Source: CAYFUR01 sp964346275 (GTDB taxonomy: Bacteria > Sumerlaeota > Sumerlaeia > SLMS01). From it: a DNA stretch of 46,143 nucleotides. The stretch is taken from assembly GCA_964346275.1 (NCBI GenBank), contig CAYFUR010000016.1:1-46143 (forward strand), in the 5' to 3' direction. The translations under genes were made by a program, and so were the position numbers. The notes beneath the pieces were generated by a model. The model was not told the DNA's origin. It did not search any database and saw only the letters and a program-made list of their open reading frames with translations. This document shows, one piece after another, positions 7,766 to 15,967 of this stretch (its first letter is position 1; every line of letters starts with the position of its first letter).

Positions 7766-8464
7766 ATGACCAGGCCTTTCCATTCCCTGCCCGAGCCCAC
7801 ATACCCGCCCCGGGTCAAGATCTGCGGCATCACACGGCCCCAGGACGGCCTCCTTGCCATGGATCTCGGCGCGGCATTTCTCGGGTTTATTCTGACAGAA
7901 AAAAGCCCGCGGCACCTAACCATCGAAAAAGCTGGCGGGATCCTGGCGGAACTCCGCGCCGCCCACGGCGAATCCATTCGCCCCATTGGCGTCTTTGTCG
8001 ATGAGCCTCCCGAGCAAATCGCCCGCGCCCTCGACGCCTTGCAGCTCGCCGCCGTTCAGGTTCACGGAGACGTCTCCCTCCTCGAGGGAGTCATCGATCC
8101 CGCGCGCGTCATTCCCTCCATGGGTATCAAGAATCCGGAGGACGCCCGGCGCCTCTCGGAGACCGGCGGGCAATATCCCGCTGTCCTCGCCGACGCCTTC
8201 AGCCCCGTTCAGGCCGGGGGGACTGGCAAAGTCTTTAACCACAAATTTGTCCAGCCCTTCTTTCCCAAGCGGCATCTCTTTCTCGCTGGTGGGCTCAAGC
8301 CCGGGAATATCGAGGAGATCGTTCAAAAGCTCCACCCCGGGCCCTATCCCTACGCCCTCGACCTCAGCTCCGGCGTCGAGGAATCTCCCGGCGTGAAATC
8401 CCCGGACAAGCTCCACGAGTTTTTCCGCCTCTACCGGAAAAGCTTTGGCGAGAAGCGAACGTGA
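7766..8464 (+). CDS. trpF: Phosphoribosylanthranilate isomerase
   Basis: This 232-residue TIM-barrel enzyme converts N-(5'-phosphoribosyl)anthranilate to CdRP in tryptophan synthesis, in the cytoplasm. It has the KICGIT motif near residue 16 (catalytic Cys), LAAVQVHGD matching the LQLHG strand, LADAFS and GGTGKVFNHKF with the catalytic Asp, FLAGGLKPGNI, and the final phosphate-binding ALDLSSGVEESPGVK. The length is slightly above the usual 200-220 because of a short Pro-rich N-terminus. No other trp gene is nearby, so tryptophan genes are dispersed here. Its TGA overlaps the GTG start of the next gene by four bases (GTGA), implying translational coupling. Confidence 0.93.
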   Translation: MTRPFHSLPEPTYPPRVKICGITRPQDGLLAMDLGAAFLGFILTEKSPRHLTIEKAGGILAELRAAHGESIRPIGVFVDEPPEQIARALDALQLAAVQVHGDVSLLEGVIDPARVIPSMGIKNPEDARRLSETGGQYPAVLADAFSPVQAGGTGKVFNHKFVQPFFPKRHLFLAGGLKPGNIEEIVQKLHPGPYPYALDLSSGVEESPGVKSPDKLHEFFRLYRKSFGEKRT

Positions 8465-9563
8465 CGTCCCTGGCCTTGCTGCTTCGCGCCGTGGCGGAAG
8501 GCTTCCTTGCCGCCGTTTTCGCTGGGGGAGTGCTGGTCTGGCTATACAATCGATACCTTGCTGGCCTGCGCGAAAGTTACGTCAAGAAAGGCATGTCACT
8601 TTCAACGCTTCCCCTGGCGGTCCTCGCCGGTGCCGCCCACGCAGCCGCCCTCTGGAAAGGCTGGCCCGTTCTGTCCATCGCCGCCCTTCCTGGTTTCGTG
8701 ATCCTCGTCTATAAAGCGTATCGGTATAGACGCCGCACCCTGCTGAATCAGCCCGCGCAGACCGAAAACCTGCCCGCGCCGCCCCGCGGCATCAATTATC
8801 CCTATTATCGTTTCCCGGTTCGTTTTGGGCTGAAAGCCATCGAACCCATCAATGATGTCAGCCGCCTCCAGCTTCATCGGTCAGAATTTCAGATCCCTGG
8901 CCTGCCAGCGGAATTCGATGGCTATCGGATTCTCTTTCTCACCGACTTCCACGTTCATCCAACGCTTTCCCCAGATTACTTCCGTCATCTCTCAGAAGTT
9001 GCCCAGCAGCTCCAGGCCGACGCCCTCTTCCTCGGTGGCGACTTCATCTCCAAGCGGCGCTATGCCTCACTCCCGGAGAAATACCTCTCCGGCCTCGCCA
9101 GCCTCGCTCCTGTCTATGCGGTGCGTGGAAATCATGACTTCTGGACCCGGCCCGATTATTTCCGCCGCATGCTCGACGAATGGGGCGTCCGGCTGCTCTC
9201 AAACGAAGTGGTCTCCCTCAAAATGGACGGAGCGGAATTGCCGCTGCTCGGCCTCGAACACCCTTATATCCCCCTCACGGCCCGCCGGGAAAGAGAGTTG
9301 TCCCGGGAGATCGCCTCAAAGCCCGCCATCGCCCTTCTTCACACGCCCGAGGCCTACCCTCTCGCCGCCCGTCTGGGATGCCGCTTCGCCGTTGCGGGGC
9401 ACACCCATGGCGGCCAGATTCGCCTTCCCTTTTTCGGGACGACTATTGCCGCCTGCGCCGTCTCCGAGGAATTCTCCTGGGGCATCGGATGTCTCGATAA
9501 AATGCAAACCTTTACATCCAACGGCCTCGGCGCATTTTATCCGATGAGGATTCTCTGCCCTCC
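8461..9563 (+). CDS. Membrane-anchored metallophosphoesterase (3' end lost in the assembly gap)
   Basis: The gene starts at GTG 8461, overlapping trpF by four bases. About 367 residues are visible before the N gap. Residues 1-75 hold two or three hydrophobic segments. The calcineurin-like phosphoesterase domain then shows its five blocks in order: TDFHVH (D162, H164), GGDF, GNHD, a later His in LLHTPEAYP, and GHTHGGQIRLP near residue 312. This matches the YkuE/LpxG-like membrane-associated phosphoesterase type. Only a few residues are probably missing at the C-terminus, because FTSNGLGAFYPMRI is close to the usual family end. The substrate is unknown; phospholipid or lipid A precursor hydrolysis is possible. 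Confidence 0.85.
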
Positions 9564-9663
9564 NNNNNNNNNNNNNNNNNNNNNNNNNNNNNNNNNNNNN
9601 NNNNNNNNNNNNNNNNNNNNNNNNNNNNNNNNNNNNNNNNNNNNNNNNNNNNNNNNNNNNNNN
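9564..9663. other. Assembly gap of 100 N
   Basis: There are exactly 100 undetermined bases, the conventional placeholder for a gap of unknown length. The open frame that appears to cross it joins two unrelated proteins (phosphoesterase and histidine kinase) and must not be read as one gene. Confidence 0.98.
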
Positions 9664-10491
9664 GGCCAGGCCGTTGCCAGCCTGTCTCAAAATCTTACCG
9701 AACTCCAATATTTTGAACTGGTCAAGGGCCTTCTCTTTGTCTTTTTTTCCGGCCTCGCCTTTTTCTTTGTCTCCAGTTATTTCCTCGCCCAGATCGCCCA
9801 CAAAGAAGAGCAGATATTCCAGCAGCGGAACGCTTTCGTGGAATCAGAACGGCGGGCCCTCGCGGGGCTCATCGCCTCCGCGGTCGCTCACGATATCAAC
9901 AACGCCCTGATGGCCCTGGAGGCCGAATCTGTCATCCTTGAAGAAAAGGACGCCTGTCACGAAAACGCGGAGCGAGTCCGCCAAAGTGTCCAGAATCTTC
10001 GCAAACTGTCCGGCCAGCTCCTCACCATCGGAAGAAAAGGGGTAGAGGGCGACTTTGAGCATCTCGACTTGGAGGCAGAAGCCCGGGACGCGCTTAATAT
10101 GATCAAGAACCACGCTCGAGTCAAGAAATGTCAAATCGACGTGGATGCCGCCGGCCCCGTTAATCTCAAAGCTAACAGCATGACCGTTCACCAGATGGTC
10201 TATAACCTTGTCCTCAACGCAGCAGACGCCACCGGCAATGAGGGGCATGTCCGGATCAAGGTATATACAAAAGAACTCTGGGCCATTCTCGAAGTCCACG
10301 ACGACGGACCAGGAATTCCCGAGGACAAGCGAAAGAAAGTTTTCGAGCCCTTTTACTCATCAAAACAACATGGAACAGGGCTCGGCCTGCTCTCCCTGGA
10401 AGCCTGCGTCAAAATGCACGGCGGCAAAGTCGAAATCGAGGACTCCCCCCTCGGAGGCGCCTGCTTCCGCATCTCATTGCCCCTGGAATAG
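9664..10491 (+). CDS. Sensor histidine kinase, C-terminal part (5' end lost in the gap)
   Basis: 275 residues are visible after the gap. One transmembrane segment (GLLFVFFSGLAFFFVSSYFL) is followed by a short coiled-coil stretch. The dimerisation helix carries a phospho-accepting H76 in AVAHDINNAL, where the usual HE/HD-x-x-N pattern is kept. The ATPase domain has an N box (YNLVLNAADA), a G1 box (DDGPGIP), an F box (FEPFYSSK) and a G2 box (GTGLGLLS). The sensor domain upstream is missing. Autophosphorylation and transfer to a response regulator are expected. No response regulator follows in the window, so the partner must lie in the gap or elsewhere. Confidence 0.88.
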   Translation, partial: GQAVASLSQNLTELQYFELVKGLLFVFFSGLAFFFVSSYFLAQIAHKEEQIFQQRNAFVESERRALAGLIASAVAHDINNALMALEAESVILEEKDACHENAERVRQSVQNLRKLSGQLLTIGRKGVEGDFEHLDLEAEARDALNMIKNHARVKKCQIDVDAAGPVNLKANSMTVHQMVYNLVLNAADATGNEGHVRIKVYTKELWAILEVHDDGPGIPEDKRKKVFEPFYSSKQHGTGLGLLSLEACVKMHGGKVEIEDSPLGGACFRISLPLE

Positions 10492-10563
10492 GACTGGCCC
10501 AGAATTTTCTTCGATATCAATCCGTCTGAATGCACCCCAATCCGAGTTTGACAGGAATTCCCC

Positions 10564-11133
10564 ATGCCTCGCCCGCCCATTCTCAAGCAGCCCGATTGGA
10601 AAAAAATCTGGAAGAACGGAAAAACGTATAGACAATGGCTTCAGGCCGCGGAAGAGAAAAACAACGCCGGAAAAATGGAAGAGCTGCGCAAGAATCTTCA
10701 GCTCGACCCCGCCGACCAGGCCGCTCTCGAAGCCCTTCCCCGCACCGTTCACGTTCTCGCCATCGCCGAGGACTGGTGCGGAGACGTCCATCGCCACGTT
10801 CCAATCCTCGCCGCCCTTGAGAAAGCCTGCAAGCCTCTCAAAGTGCGCTTCATCATGCGCGAGGATTCCCCCGATGTCTTTGCCCGCTTCCTCACCAACG
10901 GCGGCGAAGCCATCCCCAAATTCGTTTTCTTCAACGACAAATTCGTCGAGTGCGGCAACTGGGGCCCCATGCCCGATGCCTGCCGCCGGCTGATCTCTCG
11001 CGGCAAGGCCGCCGGAGACGTGGGTGCCGCTCGCAAGCGCGTTGCCGCCATGTACGAAGCCGACCCCAACGGCGAAATAGTCGTGCGTGAGCTGATGGAT
11101 CTCTTACAAATCGCCGTCTGCCGCATCCCCTGA
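10564..11133 (+). CDS. Thioredoxin-fold protein with a single active-site cysteine
   Basis: The 189-residue protein resembles the Thioredoxin_9 group. Strand-helix elements run from VHVLAIAEDWCGDV (residues 62-75) through KVRFIMREDSPDVFARFL to IPKFVFFN, which contains the cis-Pro expected of a thioredoxin fold. The active-site stretch is W71-C72-G73-D74, so the second cysteine of the CxxC motif is replaced and only one thiol is present. Such proteins are cytoplasmic, and their redox partner is unknown. It lies 72 bases after the histidine kinase. The start is ATG 10564. Confidence 0.75.
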   Translation: MPRPPILKQPDWKKIWKNGKTYRQWLQAAEEKNNAGKMEELRKNLQLDPADQAALEALPRTVHVLAIAEDWCGDVHRHVPILAALEKACKPLKVRFIMREDSPDVFARFLTNGGEAIPKFVFFNDKFVECGNWGPMPDACRRLISRGKAAGDVGAARKRVAAMYEADPNGEIVVRELMDLLQIAVCRIP

Positions 11134-11216
11134 TCCCAGCGCTGCGGCCAATGCGCCGCAACGGCGAAAGACCGGAGAAAGGCAAACGACAAGAGCTTTC
11201 AGAAGGTGATGCCGGG

Positions 11217-11330
11217 AAGAGGGCGCCCATCCTCATAATCATAATCATACTCCTCCTCATCCTCCTCGAAAATGCCTGACCAAGTTGCAGAAGAGGGCGC
11301 CCACCCTCGTCCTCATCCTCGCCATCTTTC
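11217..11330. repeat. Dispersed triplet-core intergenic repeat, copy C (tandem, two units)
   Basis: Two units start with AAGAGGGCGCCCAYCCTC at 11217 and 11291, an offset of 74 bases. Unit 1 has a long triplet core (CAT/AAT/TCC triplets to 11269), then AAATGCCTGACCAAGTTGCAG. Unit 2 is truncated at about 11330. Matching arms occur in copies A and B. The 3' end of the small minus-strand frame at 11257-11472 runs into it. Confidence 0.55.
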
Positions 11331-11472
11331 CTGCCGTGCGGTCGCCCGCAAAGCCGTAAGTCAGCGCCAGGAGGACAAGGGCAGCCGCATACAGACCGAT
11401 GGCAAGGCGCGGAGCCGCCTTCAACACCCGGTTTAATCTCTTCCCACCTTTTTCAAATTCAGCGGGCCTCAA
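11257..11472 (-). CDS. Possible small single-pass membrane protein
   Basis: This is a 71-residue frame starting at TTG 11472. A GAGGAGG ribosome binding site lies 8 bases upstream, which is the main support. It encodes a basic N-terminus, one hydrophobic segment (LAIGLYAAALVLLALTYGFA) and a basic tail. The last 20 or so residues are encoded by repeat copy C, so the tail may be acquired. It is divergent from the CRTAC1-like gene. The family is not recognised and it could be spurious. Confidence 0.4.
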   Translation of the reverse strand: MRPAEFEKGGKRLNRVLKAAPRLAIGLYAAALVLLALTYGFAGDRTAGKMARMRTRVGALFCNLVRHFRGG

Positions 11473-11554
11473 GTTTGCATCCTCCTCACCGTTTCCCTAT
11501 GTTTCCAGCAATCGCGCCAGTGCCAGGCGAATCTTTTTTGGGAAGGACGCTTTC

Positions 11555-12979
11555 ATGAAGCCGACCATGCTCAGCCCTTTTGTCGATGCCTCGGATCTTC
11601 TTCAGCCCAATCCCGCCGAACTCAGCTATGGCTGCCTCATCGCCGACCTGGATAACGATGGCCTGCCCGAAATCCTCGTCGTCACCGTCATGGGCGAAAA
11701 CCGGCTCTATAAGTGGGGCGACAGCCGCCTGCGCGATGTCGCTCCTCCCGAGGTTAAAGACGTCTATGCCAGCGGCATCGGCCTTGCCGCCGCTGATATC
11801 TCGCGAAACGGCTTTCTCGATGTCTATCTCCTCAACACATCCACCTTTCTCGGGCCGAATTCCGACCCCGACCGCTTGCTGATCAACCACGGCGATCTCC
11901 ATTTCGCTGACGTCATGGAAACCAACACCGACCGGAACATCGCCGCTGGCCGCTCCGTTTGCTTCCTCGACGCGCTCGGCAATGAATCCTTTTTCGCCTA
12001 TGTCTCCAACTACGCATCCCCTTTCAAATGCTACGGGCGCGAGGAAAGCGGCGACATCCTCGACCTTTCCGAACAAATGGGCCTTTACCAGCTCACCGGC
12101 GGCCGCGCTGTCCTCTCCGCCGATATACGCGGCACCGGGCGTATGGATATTTACTGTGCCAATGAAAACGACTGGAATCGTTTGTTTGCCAATCAGGGCA
12201 ATGGCCACTTCAAGGAAATGGCCGAAGAGCTCGGCCTCTGCGATGAACCCATGTGCCACGCCCGCGGCCTCCAGGTCGCCGACATCGACCGCGACGGCCG
12301 CTTCGACCTGATCTGGGGCAACTGGGAAGGCTACCACCGCATCATGCGCCAGCGCGAAGACGGCACCTTTGAAAACATCGCCGGACGCGAGTTCGCGCGC
12401 CCATCGCGCGTTCGAACAATCATCGTCTTCGACTATGACAACGACGGCTGGGAGGACATTTTCATGAACAATATCGGCGAGCCCAATCGCCTCTTTCACA
12501 ACAACGGCGATGGCACCTTCACCGAAGTCGACGCCGGACCCCTCCGCCTTCCCGATGGGCTCGGGACCGGCGCCAGCGTGGGCGACCTCAATGGCGATGG
12601 CTTTCTCGACCTTTTCATCTCCCACGGCGAATCCGCGCCCATGCCCAATGGCCTCTTCCTCAACTCTCCCAACGGCAACAACTGGCTTCGGGTCCATCCC
12701 CTCACGCGCCACGGCGCTCCCGCCATCGGCGCCCGCGTCACCGTCTGGCCCGAGGGAGACGACCGCCCCATTCTCCGTTCCATCGACGGCGGCAGCGGCT
12801 ACCTCTGCCAGATGGAGCCCGTCGCCCACGCAGGGCTCGCAAAAGCGGAAAAAGCCCGCGTCGAAATCCGCTTCACCAACGGGCGCGTCTATACAAACGA
12901 CGACGTTCCCGCCAATGCCAATCTCTTCATTCAAAACGGAGAGGAGGACTTCGAAGTGCGGATGGAAAAAGACGATTAA
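11555..12979 (+). CDS. CRTAC1-like FG-GAP/VCBS-repeat protein with ASPIC/UnbV C-terminus
   Basis: I chose ATG 11555 because GGAAGGA precedes it by 7 bases. The frame is open to 11399, but that extension looks non-coding. The resulting 474-residue protein repeats calcium-binding blade motifs of the type DLDNDGLPEI, DISRNGFLDVYLL, DIDRDGRFDLIWGN, DYDNDGWEDIFMNN and DLNGDGFLDLF, giving an integrin-alpha-like propeller. The C-terminal ASPIC/UnbV module follows (ARVTVWPEGDDRP to VEIRFTNGRVYTND). Most relatives are secreted, yet this start gives no signal peptide (MKPTMLSPFVDASDLLQ). It is either exported without a Sec signal, cytoplasmic, or miscalled. Confidence 0.82.
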   Translation: MKPTMLSPFVDASDLLQPNPAELSYGCLIADLDNDGLPEILVVTVMGENRLYKWGDSRLRDVAPPEVKDVYASGIGLAAADISRNGFLDVYLLNTSTFLGPNSDPDRLLINHGDLHFADVMETNTDRNIAAGRSVCFLDALGNESFFAYVSNYASPFKCYGREESGDILDLSEQMGLYQLTGGRAVLSADIRGTGRMDIYCANENDWNRLFANQGNGHFKEMAEELGLCDEPMCHARGLQVADIDRDGRFDLIWGNWEGYHRIMRQREDGTFENIAGREFARPSRVRTIIVFDYDNDGWEDIFMNNIGEPNRLFHNNGDGTFTEVDAGPLRLPDGLGTGASVGDLNGDGFLDLFISHGESAPMPNGLFLNSPNGNNWLRVHPLTRHGAPAIGARVTVWPEGDDRPILRSIDGGSGYLCQMEPVAHAGLAKAEKARVEIRFTNGRVYTNDDVPANANLFIQNGEEDFEVRMEKDD

Positions 12980-13070
12980 AGGTGTTTACTTGAATCCTCG
13001 CCCTATGCGGTTGCGGTCCAGCCATTTTACAAGCACTCTTCAATCTGGCCATGCAATCCGCGTTCTCTGT

Positions 13071-13097
13071 TCCAAGGCGAGAAGAGGCGTTCCTCCA
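13071..13097. repeat. Possible degenerate copy of the triplet-core repeat (copy E)
   Basis: CCAAGGCGAGAAGAGGCGTT and the following CCTCC resemble the CCAAGTTGCAGAAGAGGGCGCCCACCCTC arm of copy C. It lies in the 157-base space between the converging CRTAC1-like gene and the minus-strand gene ending at 13137. The match is weak. Confidence 0.25.
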
Positions 13098-13136
13098 TGA
13101 TTGGGTAAAATCCTCTGGAGAACAAGGCAGACGAAT

Positions 13137-14501
13137 TCAGTTCAGCCCCGGGTTGCTGTCTCCAGCGGGGCGGGCCTGGGCGCTGGCCGGTTCCTGCGGC
13201 TGTTCCGTGGAAATAACAGGCGAAGGAAAAATCGGCTCTGACCGCCGCAGCCGCGCGTGCCACTCCGCCGCGTGGGCCAGCAACACCAGCCGCGCCGTCT
13301 CCGCCCGCCGCCGGGTCGACGTCCTCACCCGGAGCGCCAACTGAAGCGTCAGCCGCGGCGCCTCTTCCTCGCTCACCGGCGGCGGCTCGGACCCGAACAC
13401 ATCCATCTGCAGTCCCGGCCGCGCTCCCCGTTCGCGCAACACCGCCTGCTCGCGCGAAAGCTGCCGCAAATCCTCGCAGATTGCATCGAATCGCCGCAGC
13501 AGGCCCGAGAACCCCTCCACGTCCAAATCCACCGTGATCGGATCATAGAGCCAGCGCGACGGCTCTTCCTCCGGCGGAATCTCCGCCTCAACCAGCGAAT
13601 GGCGCCAGCTCGTCATGCGCAGCTCTTCATCGGAAAACGCCTCGGCAAAAACCTCCGACGAGAATTTGCTTCGCGAAACCCGGCTGAAACTTTTCAGACA
13701 GCTTTCCAGTTGTTCCTTCTGATGCGCCCGGTCCGCGATTTCCTTCAATCGGGCCAGCGACGCCCCTTGGAGGTAATTCCACGACTCCGCCAGCGGGCGG
13801 AAAATCCCAATCAGATACCGCACCGGCTGCGGCGGTTTGCTTCTAAGGCCATAATCCGCCAGCGGCAGCTTGCCCGGACGCCCCAGCTCAAACACCTCCG
13901 CCAGCCGCGCCAGCAGCAGCCAATGAAACAGCGGCGCGACGTCCTCCGGCGAGGAACCCGACACCGACCCGATCCGGCTGCTCCATAGCTTCGTCCAGTC
14001 CCCCAGCTCCCGCGCCCGCTGCCGCAGCGTCTTGCGCGGAAAACTCGTCAGCGACCCACCCGCGAGCCGGTTCAGATGCAGCAGCGGCAGCAAACGCTCC
14101 ACCACCTCGCCCTCGCCCCGCGCATTGATCAGAATGTCCTCCCGCGAAAAATCCACGAGCTGGACATTCGTTTCCGGATCGACCAGCAGGACGTGGCGCG
14201 TTAGGAGCTTTCCCTCCTGCAAGGCCCAGCGCAATTCCGCATGCAGCGGCGCCAGGTCCTCGTAGGCTTTGAAGGCGCTTGCCAGGTCGGGGAGTAACTC
14301 GTCGAGAAACACCAGCAGCAAAAACGATCCATCGGGAAGCGGCGCCATCTGCCAGGAAGCACGCGGCACCCGCGAGTTCCCATAGGCCAGCGGCTGCGGG
14401 ACGTCCAGGCTGCTCAACGACCAGCCCAGGTGGTGCAGCATCTGGAGAAAGCGATGGCTTTGTCTTGATGCTTTGTTTTTCTGCCGTGTCGTCACAGGCA
14501 T
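13137..14501 (-). CDS. Protein of unknown function, possibly a degenerate WaaP/Kdo-kinase-like fold
   Basis: From ATG 14501 the protein has 454 residues. The frame stays open to 14726, and codons back to about TTG 14561, just after the holB stop, look coding (LSWNEFSPGLILFRDR), so the true start may be a TTG upstream. The N-terminal 140 residues follow the order seen in lipopolysaccharide kinases: HRFLQMLHHLG, DVPQPLAYG, LLLVFLDELLP, LHAELRWALQEGKLL and LVDPETNVQLVDFSRED. The HGDxxxxN catalytic loop is not recognisable, so it could be a pseudokinase. The remaining 300 residues are helical and unrecognised. It is third in a minus-strand series after the ClpP-like gene and holB. Confidence 0.6.
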   Translation of the reverse strand: MPVTTRQKNKASRQSHRFLQMLHHLGWSLSSLDVPQPLAYGNSRVPRASWQMAPLPDGSFLLLVFLDELLPDLASAFKAYEDLAPLHAELRWALQEGKLLTRHVLLVDPETNVQLVDFSREDILINARGEGEVVERLLPLLHLNRLAGGSLTSFPRKTLRQRARELGDWTKLWSSRIGSVSGSSPEDVAPLFHWLLLARLAEVFELGRPGKLPLADYGLRSKPPQPVRYLIGIFRPLAESWNYLQGASLARLKEIADRAHQKEQLESCLKSFSRVSRSKFSSEVFAEAFSDEELRMTSWRHSLVEAEIPPEEEPSRWLYDPITVDLDVEGFSGLLRRFDAICEDLRQLSREQAVLRERGARPGLQMDVFGSEPPPVSEEEAPRLTLQLALRVRTSTRRRAETARLVLLAHAAEWHARLRRSEPIFPSPVISTEQPQEPASAQARPAGDSNPGLN

Positions 14502-14580
14502 CCGATCGCGAAAAAGGATCAATCCTGGAGAAAACTCGTTCCAGGAGAGAGATTCTGTCAACCGGGAGAAGCGTGGTGGC

Positions 14581-15942
14581 TCAACAGGAAACCGGGTTTT
14601 CTGGCCAGAGAGCAAGCTGAAGCGCCGCCCGCTGGTTCGGAAGGAAAGGATGCCGCAATAAATCGTAGGAATCGAGAAGACGCACGGCCTCCGCATCCAG
14701 CACCGCCGGATCCTCGTCCACCGCATCCACGAGGTCCAGCGCGTCGCCGTGAATCAGAAGCTCCGGCCGCTCCGGCGCCGTCGCCCGAACCAGCCGGTCG
14801 CGCGCAAAACTGAGCAGCAGCCAAAGCGATTCATCCAGCTTGCCCGCCGACTGAATCCGCGCCGCCGACGCCGCCAGGGCCGCCGTTCCGAACCGGTCGA
14901 GCTGCAGCCGGGCCTCGAAAACCTCCCGCCGCCGTTCCAGCAAATCCGCCTTCACCGCCTGCAATGCCACTCCCGGCCGCCCCTCGCTCAGCGATGCCGC
15001 CACCCGCGCCCGCTCGTGGTCCATCTTCTCCTCATCCACAAGTTTCTCTTCCAGCGTCTCCTGATCCAGCGGGTTCATCGGCACCACTGTGCAGCGTGAA
15101 CGAATCGTCGGCAGCACCGCGCTCTCCTGGTTCGCCACCAGGATCATCACCAAATAGCTGGGCGGTTCTTCCAGCAGCTTCAGGATCGAATTGCCCCCTT
15201 CGGCCGTAATCGTATCCGCCCCGAAGACGAGCACCACCCGGAATTTCCCCTCCACCGGCGGCATGTTGGCGATCTGCTGCAGATTGCGGATCTGGTCCAC
15301 CAGAATACCCCGCCGCCCCCCGATCGGTTCCACGATCGACAAATCCATGCAGGAAAGATTTGCCGGCCGGTTGTCCTTTGTATATTCGACGGGATAGGAG
15401 GATTCCACGAGGCGGCAAACCCGCGGATCGAATCCCCGGAACGTCGCCCGCAGAGCGGCCCTCGCACCCTGGCGAGGCAGGTCCGGGGCCACCGGCTTTT
15501 TCTGAGCCTTTTCCGCTGGCTGTTCTTTCGCGGCTTTCTTCTTCGACTTGGATTCTTTGCTCTTGGCGGGCTTCGGCTCTTTCCTCGGTTCCGCGGCTTT
15601 TGGTTCTTCTTTCTTTCCGGCATCCTCGCCGCCCAGGTCGCCGAAGAGATCCGGCTCATCCTCTCCGCCAAACAGGTCCGGCTCCTCGTCCGGTTCGCCG
15701 GGAACCTGCCGCTGGGCGCGGGGGGGCTGTGGCGCGGTCATTTCCGATTCGGAAATAGGAAGACCGGCAGAGAGAATCGCCTTGGCCATGGCAAAGGCCA
15801 GCGACCTCTTGCCAAGCGCATCCACTCCGGTCAGCAGCATGGCGTGAGGAAGACGCCCCGAGGCAAGCAGCCGGGGCACCATGGCGCGCGGGCCTTCGTG
15901 GCCCCAAATTGTATCGAATCGATGTTTTTGCGGCGGAAGCAA
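14581..15942 (-). CDS. holB: DNA polymerase III subunit delta' (clamp-loader AAA+) with a large charged insertion
   Basis: I chose TTG 15942, which has GGAGGAG 9-10 bases upstream. The frame also allows TTG 15966, one base from the preceding stop but without a ribosome binding site. The 453-residue protein has a P-loop-like GVDALGKRS (near 39-47), ADTITAEGGNSILKLLEEPP, the clamp-loader SRC motif in LPTIRSRC (282-284) and a C-terminal helical collar. About 95 residues (64-157) are an acidic then Lys/Glu/Pro-rich insertion with EPDLFG written twice. It lies where bacterial delta' carries its Cys4 zinc module, of which only one cysteine (in DPRVCRLVESS) remains. Family members are usually about 330 residues, so the insertion explains the excess length. 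Confidence 0.85.
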   Translation of the reverse strand: MLPPQKHRFDTIWGHEGPRAMVPRLLASGRLPHAMLLTGVDALGKRSLAFAMAKAILSAGLPISESEMTAPQPPRAQRQVPGEPDEEPDLFGGEDEPDLFGDLGGEDAGKKEEPKAAEPRKEPKPAKSKESKSKKKAAKEQPAEKAQKKPVAPDLPRQGARAALRATFRGFDPRVCRLVESSYPVEYTKDNRPANLSCMDLSIVEPIGGRRGILVDQIRNLQQIANMPPVEGKFRVVLVFGADTITAEGGNSILKLLEEPPSYLVMILVANQESAVLPTIRSRCTVVPMNPLDQETLEEKLVDEEKMDHERARVAASLSEGRPGVALQAVKADLLERRREVFEARLQLDRFGTAALAASAARIQSAGKLDESLWLLLSFARDRLVRATAPERPELLIHGDALDLVDAVDEDPAVLDAEAVRLLDSYDLLRHPFLPNQRAALQLALWPENPVSC

Positions 15943-15967
15943 AGCGGGAAAGCTCCTCCGCGTCAAG

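Noticed and set aside
5000..8000. CRISPR array or cas genes near the CARF-HEPN gene
   Set aside because: No regularly spaced direct repeats and no Cas10, Csm, Cmr, Cas1 or Cas2-like protein could be found anywhere in the window.
8461..10491. Single fused phosphoesterase-histidine kinase gene
   Set aside because: The continuity depends on 100 N, a conventional placeholder, and the two halves belong to unrelated families.
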